Shown here in pieces: positions 4,534 through 8,370 of a DNA stretch of 8,370 bases (its first letter is position 1; each line of letters starts with the position of its first letter). A model generated the notes under the pieces. It did not search any database and was not told the origin of the DNA. It was given only the letters and a program-made list of their open reading frames with translations. A program made the position numbers and the translations under genes. This DNA comes from Prevotella sp. UBA6387 (GTDB lineage Bacteria > Bacteroidota > Bacteroidia > Bacteroidales > Bacteroidaceae): contig DJQL01000133.1 of NCBI GenBank assembly GCA_002437565.1, forward strand, positions 4,887 through 13,256, written 5' to 3'.

Positions 4534-7155
4534 TCAGAAGTCGACCACGGTGATGCCGGCTCCGCCAAAACGCACGTCCTCGTCGTGGTAGTTGGTTACT
4601 GTCGGTTCAGCCGAGAGATATTGTCGGATGAGCGAGCGAAGTATGCCATTGCCTTTTCCGTGGAGTATGCGTACGCGTTGCACGCCCATGAGCACGGCAT
4701 CGTCTATGAAATATCTCACAGCTTGCAAAGCCTCATCGCCACGCATACCCCTGACATCGAGGTCTGGATGGAAGTCCTTTCTATGCTCGTCGATGGTGTT
4801 TTGCGTCACGTGCGAAACGTTGAAGGCTTGAAGTCCCTCCTTTATAGTGTCCATCTTGCTCTTGGGCGTATCTGTGGAATTGGTCGTGGAAACGTCTTGT
4901 GTCGCGAGCTCGATGCGCGATACGGGCAACTTGGTTCGCAAGTCGCCCACAAGCACGGTGGCTGTCTTGCCCGACAATTGCTCCACCACGCCTTGCGAGC
5001 GCAAGCCTTTCAGCCGTACATTGTCGCCCACTGCTATTGGCCTGTCTGTTACGACCTTTGATTTGACGGCCGCGTTTCTCAAGGCGTTTGCAGCTTTCTC
5101 CTCGTCCTTGCCTTTTGTCTTCTTGCGATCCTCGCGGCGTTGTTTCCTCGCTTTCAGCTGCTCCACTTTCTTCTGGAAATCCTCGTCGGAAATGAGTCCA
5201 GCCGACTTCTTCTTCTTTGATGAGTTCTCCCAATTGTCGTCTGCTACATCCTCTTTGAAGGAGTCGAGTTCGGCACGAATCTTTCTTGTCTCTTCCTTGG
5301 CAGCTTGCTGCTCGCGAATCTCCCTTATGGCGTTCTCAATGCGCTTGTTGCTTTCCTTGAGCAGTTCCTCTGCCTCTTGCTTTGCCTTGGCTATCACCGC
5401 CTTTCGTTCGGCAGAGACATCGGCAATGTCTTTCTCGTATTGTTCTATGCGTTGTTGCAGTTCCTTTTCCTTTTGGTGCACAGTCTGCCTCTTCTGTTCC
5501 CAATAGCGCTTATCGCGAACAATGTCTTGCAGGTATTTGTCGCTCTGGATATAGTCTGAGCCTACTATCTCCGAGGCTTGCCTTATCACCTGTTCTGGCA
5601 AGCCTATCTTCCTCGCTATCTCTATTGCAAACGAGCTGCCAGGCCTACCTATCGCAAGCTGGAAGAGAGGGCGCATCTCGTGGCGGTCGTAGAGCATGGC
5701 ACCGTTGACCACGCCATCGTGGGCATCGGCAAAGTGCTTGAGGTTTTGGTAGTGGGTTGTGATTACCGCCCACGCCTGCCTGTCGCAAAACTGCGAGAGC
5801 ACGCTCTCGGCTATTGCCCCGCCTATTTGCGGTTCCGTTCCAGTGCCAAACTCGTCGATGAGAATCAGAGTCTTGCTGGATGCCTGCCTCATCATGTTCT
5901 TCATGTTCAGGAGGTGCGATGAATAGGTGGACAGGTCGTTCTCAAGGCTTTGCTCATCGCCTATGTCTATCATTATGTCGTCGAAGACTCCACATTTGCT
6001 CCTTCCGTCCACGGGCACGCTAAGTCCACATTGAAGCATGTATTGCAACAGTCCAGTGGTCTTAAGGCATACCGATTTGCCACCAGCGTTAGGCCCGGAT
6101 ATTATGAGGATGTGCTTCTCGGGGGTGAGCATGATGTCGAGAGGCACAATCTCACCATTGAGATGCGCCTCAAGCAGCGGGTGGCGTGCTCGTATGAAGT
6201 CTATGTAAGGCGATTCTTTAACCGCTGGTTCAAAGGCATCCATGTCCTTTGCCAATTTTGCCTTTGCCTGTATGAAGTCTATCTTGGCAAGAAAGTCATA
6301 CGAGTCGAGCATTTCCCTGACATGTGGCCGTATTCGCTGCGCCATTTTCGACAAGATGCGTATTATCTCCTTTCGCTCCTCGATCTCCAGTTCGCGAATC
6401 TTGTTGTTTGCCTCCACGGCCTCGGTGGGCTCCACGAACACGGTGCGCCCTGTCGCGCTTTCGTCGTGCACGATACCCGAGATCTTCTTTTTCAATCCCG
6501 GTGCCACTGGTATGACGAGGCGGCCGTCGCGCATTGTTGGCGCGGCATCCTTGTCCACTATGCCATCGCTTTGGGCCGTGCGGAGAATACTGTTTAAGAT
6601 TCTCGACACCGACCCGTTGGTCTTTGCCAACTCGCGTCGTATGTTGAGCAGTTCGGGTGAGGCGTTGTCGCGGATGTGACCAAACTTGTCTATGATTTGG
6701 TCTATCTGCTGTATGATGACGGGAAATGTGGCGATTCCGTCGACAATGTCGTGTAGGGCAGGGTAGTCCCACTTCTTCAGCGTCACGTCGCTGTCGTCAT
6801 CATCTTGTCCGGGCATTTCCTCCCCACGATAGAGATATGCCACTATGTCGTCGATGGTCTTCAGCGAACGCCTAATGTCGAAGAGCGCGCTTTCCTCTAT
6901 CCACGTGTTTTGCAGCCTCAGCCTTTTCAAGCTGTCGCGCACGTCGAAAAAGAAAGCCAACGGGAAGTCGTCCTGCTCTTCAATCTGTCTCATCTCGCGA
7001 ATCTCTTCCATCCACGTGTTAATGGTTTCGGCGTCGTTGGAAAATGTCATTTCCTCGACCACGCCTTTGCCAAGCGTAGACAGACAAAAGCTTGCCACCT
7101 TGTCCTTTATCTCGTTGAATCCTATTTTAGTCTCAAAATTCTTTGGATATATCAT
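4534..7155 (-). CDS. mutS2: Endonuclease MutS2 / ribosome-splitting ATPase
   Basis: 873 residues. N-terminal MutS-like core and clamp to about 330, then the ATPase: Walker A GPNAGGKS at 354-361, the MutS signature region around DIGDEQSLENDLSTYSSH (398-414), Walker B ILIDEFGTGTEP at 431-442, and THYQNLKH at 467-474. A long charged coiled coil covers about 545-640, then a Lys/Arg-rich linker (645-700), a KOW-like module (705-750) and a C-terminal Smr domain (about 796-873) with LDVRGMR at 799-805 and HGKGNG at 832-837. It lacks the mismatch-recognition domain of MutS. Known MutS2 proteins suppress recombination; in Bacillus subtilis the protein also splits collided ribosomes for rescue. It is longer than the B. 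subtilis protein (about 785), mainly through the charged linker. Start at ATG 7155 has no Shine-Dalgarno but gives the family N-terminus. A promoter lies about 80 bp upstream; it appears monocistronic. Confidence 0.96.
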   Translation of the reverse strand: MIYPKNFETKIGFNEIKDKVASFCLSTLGKGVVEEMTFSNDAETINTWMEEIREMRQIEEQDDFPLAFFFDVRDSLKRLRLQNTWIEESALFDIRRSLKTIDDIVAYLYRGEEMPGQDDDDSDVTLKKWDYPALHDIVDGIATFPVIIQQIDQIIDKFGHIRDNASPELLNIRRELAKTNGSVSRILNSILRTAQSDGIVDKDAAPTMRDGRLVIPVAPGLKKKISGIVHDESATGRTVFVEPTEAVEANNKIRELEIEERKEIIRILSKMAQRIRPHVREMLDSYDFLAKIDFIQAKAKLAKDMDAFEPAVKESPYIDFIRARHPLLEAHLNGEIVPLDIMLTPEKHILIISGPNAGGKSVCLKTTGLLQYMLQCGLSVPVDGRSKCGVFDDIMIDIGDEQSLENDLSTYSSHLLNMKNMMRQASSKTLILIDEFGTGTEPQIGGAIAESVLSQFCDRQAWAVITTHYQNLKHFADAHDGVVNGAMLYDRHEMRPLFQLAIGRPGSSFAIEIARKIGLPEQVIRQASEIVGSDYIQSDKYLQDIVRDKRYWEQKRQTVHQKEKELQQRIEQYEKDIADVSAERKAVIAKAKQEAEELLKESNKRIENAIREIREQQAAKEETRKIRAELDSFKEDVADDNWENSSKKKKSAGLISDEDFQKKVEQLKARKQRREDRKKTKGKDEEKAANALRNAAVKSKVVTDRPIAVGDNVRLKGLRSQGVVEQLSGKTATVLVGDLRTKLPVSRIELATQDVSTTNSTDTPKSKMDTIKEGLQAFNVSHVTQNTIDEHRKDFHPDLDVRGMRGDEALQAVRYFIDDAVLMGVQRVRILHGKGNGILRSLIRQYLSAEPTVTNYHDEDVRFGGAGITVVDF

Positions 7156-7193
7156 CGTTTGTCATGTCTCGTTGTGGCGTTAAAATCCATGGC

Positions 7194-7209
7194 CGTTTCA
7201 TTTGAAACG
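7194..7209. repeat. 16-bp palindrome in the mutS2 leader
   Basis: CGTTTCATTTGAAACG has 7-bp arms around TT. It lies about 25 bp downstream of the predicted start of transcription and 39 bp before the ATG, so it could be an operator or a small leader hairpin. Confidence 0.45.
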
Positions 7210-7232
7210 ACGCAGGCCTTTCAAACGCTTTG

Positions 7233-7264
7233 CAAAAGTACATTATAAAAGATGTATGTTTCAA
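7233..7264 (-). promoter_or_regulatory. Promoter of mutS2
   Basis: On the minus strand TTG (7264-7262) and TACTTTTG (7240-7233) match the Bacteroides -33 and -7 elements with a 21-bp spacer. Transcription would start near 7227, giving a leader of about 70 nt. Confidence 0.7.
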
Positions 7265-7333
7265 TAAATTCAGTTAATATATTTTAATTGCGTCTGCCTG
7301 TTTTTAAGGCATATTTTAGATGAAATTTTCTTC

Positions 7334-7426
7334 CATCGGCTTTACGCTTAAATCGCGTCGCGTTTACGCCGTAAAGCCGATGCGGTTTAAGCGTAAACGC
7401 GACGCGATTCAAGCGTAAACGCGACG
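7334..7426. repeat. Cluster of inverted and direct repeats (A'-B'-A-B-B pattern)
   Basis: Arm A is CATCGGCTTTACG (7334-7346), with its perfect reverse complement at 7370-7382. The 23 bp between them (7347-7369) is arm B', which matches the reverse complement of 7391-7413 at 22 of 23 positions. The core AAGCGTAAACGCGACG then occurs twice in tandem with a 22-bp period (7389-7404 and 7411-7426); a third, weaker unit (14 of 22) precedes them at 7367-7388. The block is rich in CpG and much more GC-rich than the AT-rich DNA around it. It lies between the glf stop and the mutS2 promoter and codes for nothing I can support. Alternative hairpins A/A' and B/B' exclude each other. The rest of the 7156-7485 gap holds only the mutS2 leader and promoter. 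Confidence 0.9.
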
Positions 7427-7485
7427 TCATCTCTATGGTTGTCCGCTTTGCTATTATATTGTACTGATTATTAGTTTGTTATGCT

Positions 7486-8370
7486 CTAAAATGTAAGCAT
7501 TTTCATGGCCTTGCTGATGACGGGAGCCATGTCGTAGTATTTGTATTCGGCAAGTCTGCCACCGAATATTACCTTGCCCTCGTCGGGTCTTGTTGGCGAC
7601 TCAGGATTGGCAAGGCTTGCAGCCAACGATCTGTATTCATTTGCCATCTCGTTGTTTTTAGCGTCGTTCACGGGATAGTAAGGCTCCATGCCAGGTTTAT
7701 ATTCCGTGGAATATTCCTCGCTGACTACTGTCAACGGGTTTTCGTAAACCTGCTCGCCGAACATCTCGAAATGCTTGTGCTCTATGACGCGCGTGTAAGG
7801 CACGTCGTGGGAGGTGTAGTTCACTACCGCGTTTCCTTGGAAGTTGGGCGTGTTCTCCACGCGTGTCTTGAAACTCACTGTGCGCCAGTTGAGATGCCCT
7901 AACTTAAAGTTGAAGAATTCGTCTATCTGCCCGGTGTACACGAGGTTGCGCGCGTGGTTTTGCCAGTCGTGATACTCCGAATTGAAGAAGTCGACGCCGA
8001 CCTTCGTCTCCACGCCATCGAGCAGTCGCCCAATCAGGTTGTTGTAACCGCCTGTCGGGATGCCTTGGTAAGAGTCGTTGAAATAGTTGTTGTCGAAAGT
8101 AAACCTTAGTGGCAACCGCCTGATTATGAAAGCTGGCAGGTCTTTGCACTCACGTCCCCATTGCTTCTCGGTGTATTCCTTTATCAAGGTCTTGTATATG
8201 TCGCGTCCCACAAGCGATAGTGCTTGTTCCTCAAGGTTGAGCCTGTCAGTCGCTTGCCCAGTGGCAAGTCGCTTGCCCGATTCTATTTGCCGCTTGATTT
8301 CGTCCTCGCATTGCGAGTGGATTATCTCTTTTGCTTCCGAAGGCGTGGAGCATCCCCACATTTGGTGAAA
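7486..8370 (-). CDS. glf: UDP-galactopyranose mutase, C-terminal part (5' end outside window)
   Basis: The frame is open at the right edge (FHQMWG before the first visible ATG at 8361, which is internal). The visible 294 residues correspond to about three quarters of a protein of some 370-390 residues; the FAD-binding GxGxxG end is outside. The enzyme converts UDP-galactopyranose to UDP-galactofuranose with reduced FAD, supplying galactofuranose for O-antigen or capsule. Numbered from the internal Met: NLEEQALSLVGRDIY at 42-56, TEKQWGR at 64-70, RLPLRFTFDNNYFNDSYQG at 82-100, FQGNAVVNY at 174-182, VPYTRVIEHKHF at 187-198 with the substrate-contacting Arg191, EPYYPVND at 226-233, and the closing FGGRLAEYKYYDM at 266-278. 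These match the substrate- and flavin-contacting residues of E. coli Glf. No terminator is evident after its TAG stop; the repeat cluster lies 60 bp downstream. Confidence 0.95.
   Translation of the reverse strand, partial: FHQMWGCSTPSEAKEIIHSQCEDEIKRQIESGKRLATGQATDRLNLEEQALSLVGRDIYKTLIKEYTEKQWGRECKDLPAFIIRRLPLRFTFDNNYFNDSYQGIPTGGYNNLIGRLLDGVETKVGVDFFNSEYHDWQNHARNLVYTGQIDEFFNFKLGHLNWRTVSFKTRVENTPNFQGNAVVNYTSHDVPYTRVIEHKHFEMFGEQVYENPLTVVSEEYSTEYKPGMEPYYPVNDAKNNEMANEYRSLAASLANPESPTRPDEGKVIFGGRLAEYKYYDMAPVISKAMKMLTF

Noticed and set aside
4585..6772. Several long plus-strand ORFs (up to 219 codons) and two shorter minus-strand ORFs in another frame
   Set aside because: Shadows of mutS2; compositionally odd translations (Ser/Leu/Phe-rich or Arg/His-rich) without domains.
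7334..7382. Terminator for glf
   Set aside because: The minus-strand hairpin is followed by GGAAGAAAATTTC and not by a T-run.
7334..7426. CRISPR array
   Set aside because: Repeats are tandem at 22 bp with no unique spacers, and some are inverted; no cas gene is present.

Overview
The window looks like chromosome from a Bacteroidota bacterium, most likely Prevotella or a close relative. Three matches to the Bacteroides-type promoter (-7 TAnnTTTG with TTG or TTTG about 20 bp upstream) sit in front of genes. The tRNA has no encoded CCA, Shine-Dalgarno sequences are mostly weak or absent, and the protein families (MutS2 of about 870 residues, PrsW-like protease, Bacteroides-type relaxase start) fit that phylum. 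The genus is inference; no rRNA or marker gene is present to settle it.

Layout. Positions 1-1280 (+): a Sel1-repeat gene open to the left edge, then an ADP-ribosylglycohydrolase (DraG family) gene. Each is cut by one in-frame stop with recognisable protein on both sides, and a strong terminator closes the unit. Positions 1330-2311 (-): a von Willebrand factor A (vWA) gene whose 3' end carries a duplicated 43/44-bp block read in two different frames. A possible 21-codon leader overlapping a 12-bp inverted repeat lies upstream of it, and a frameshifted remnant of a secreted-protein gene lies downstream. Positions 2385-2730: the remains of a mobile element (first 49 codons of a relaxase, an oriT-like inverted repeat, three copies of a 9-mer) beside the 3' end of a tRNA-Met(CAT) gene, which looks like a decayed integration site.

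Positions 2986-4489 (+): a two-gene operon of a PrsW-type intramembrane glutamic protease with a GYF_2-like N-terminal domain, and a small lipoprotein overlapping it by 8 bp. Positions 4534-7264 (-): mutS2 and its promoter. Positions 7334-7426: a compact set of direct and inverted repeats in an otherwise empty gap. Positions 7486-8370 (-): the C-terminal three quarters of UDP-galactopyranose mutase (glf), which continues past the right edge.

The right half (protease operon, mutS2, glf) is ordinary core or surface-polysaccharide chromosome. The left 2.7 kb is accessory DNA in decay: two nonsense-interrupted genes, a frameshifted remnant, a rearranged 3' end and a truncated relaxase. I do not see a complete new system. 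The best leads are the 7334-7426 repeat element, the frame-switched duplication in the vWA gene, and the protease-lipoprotein pair.
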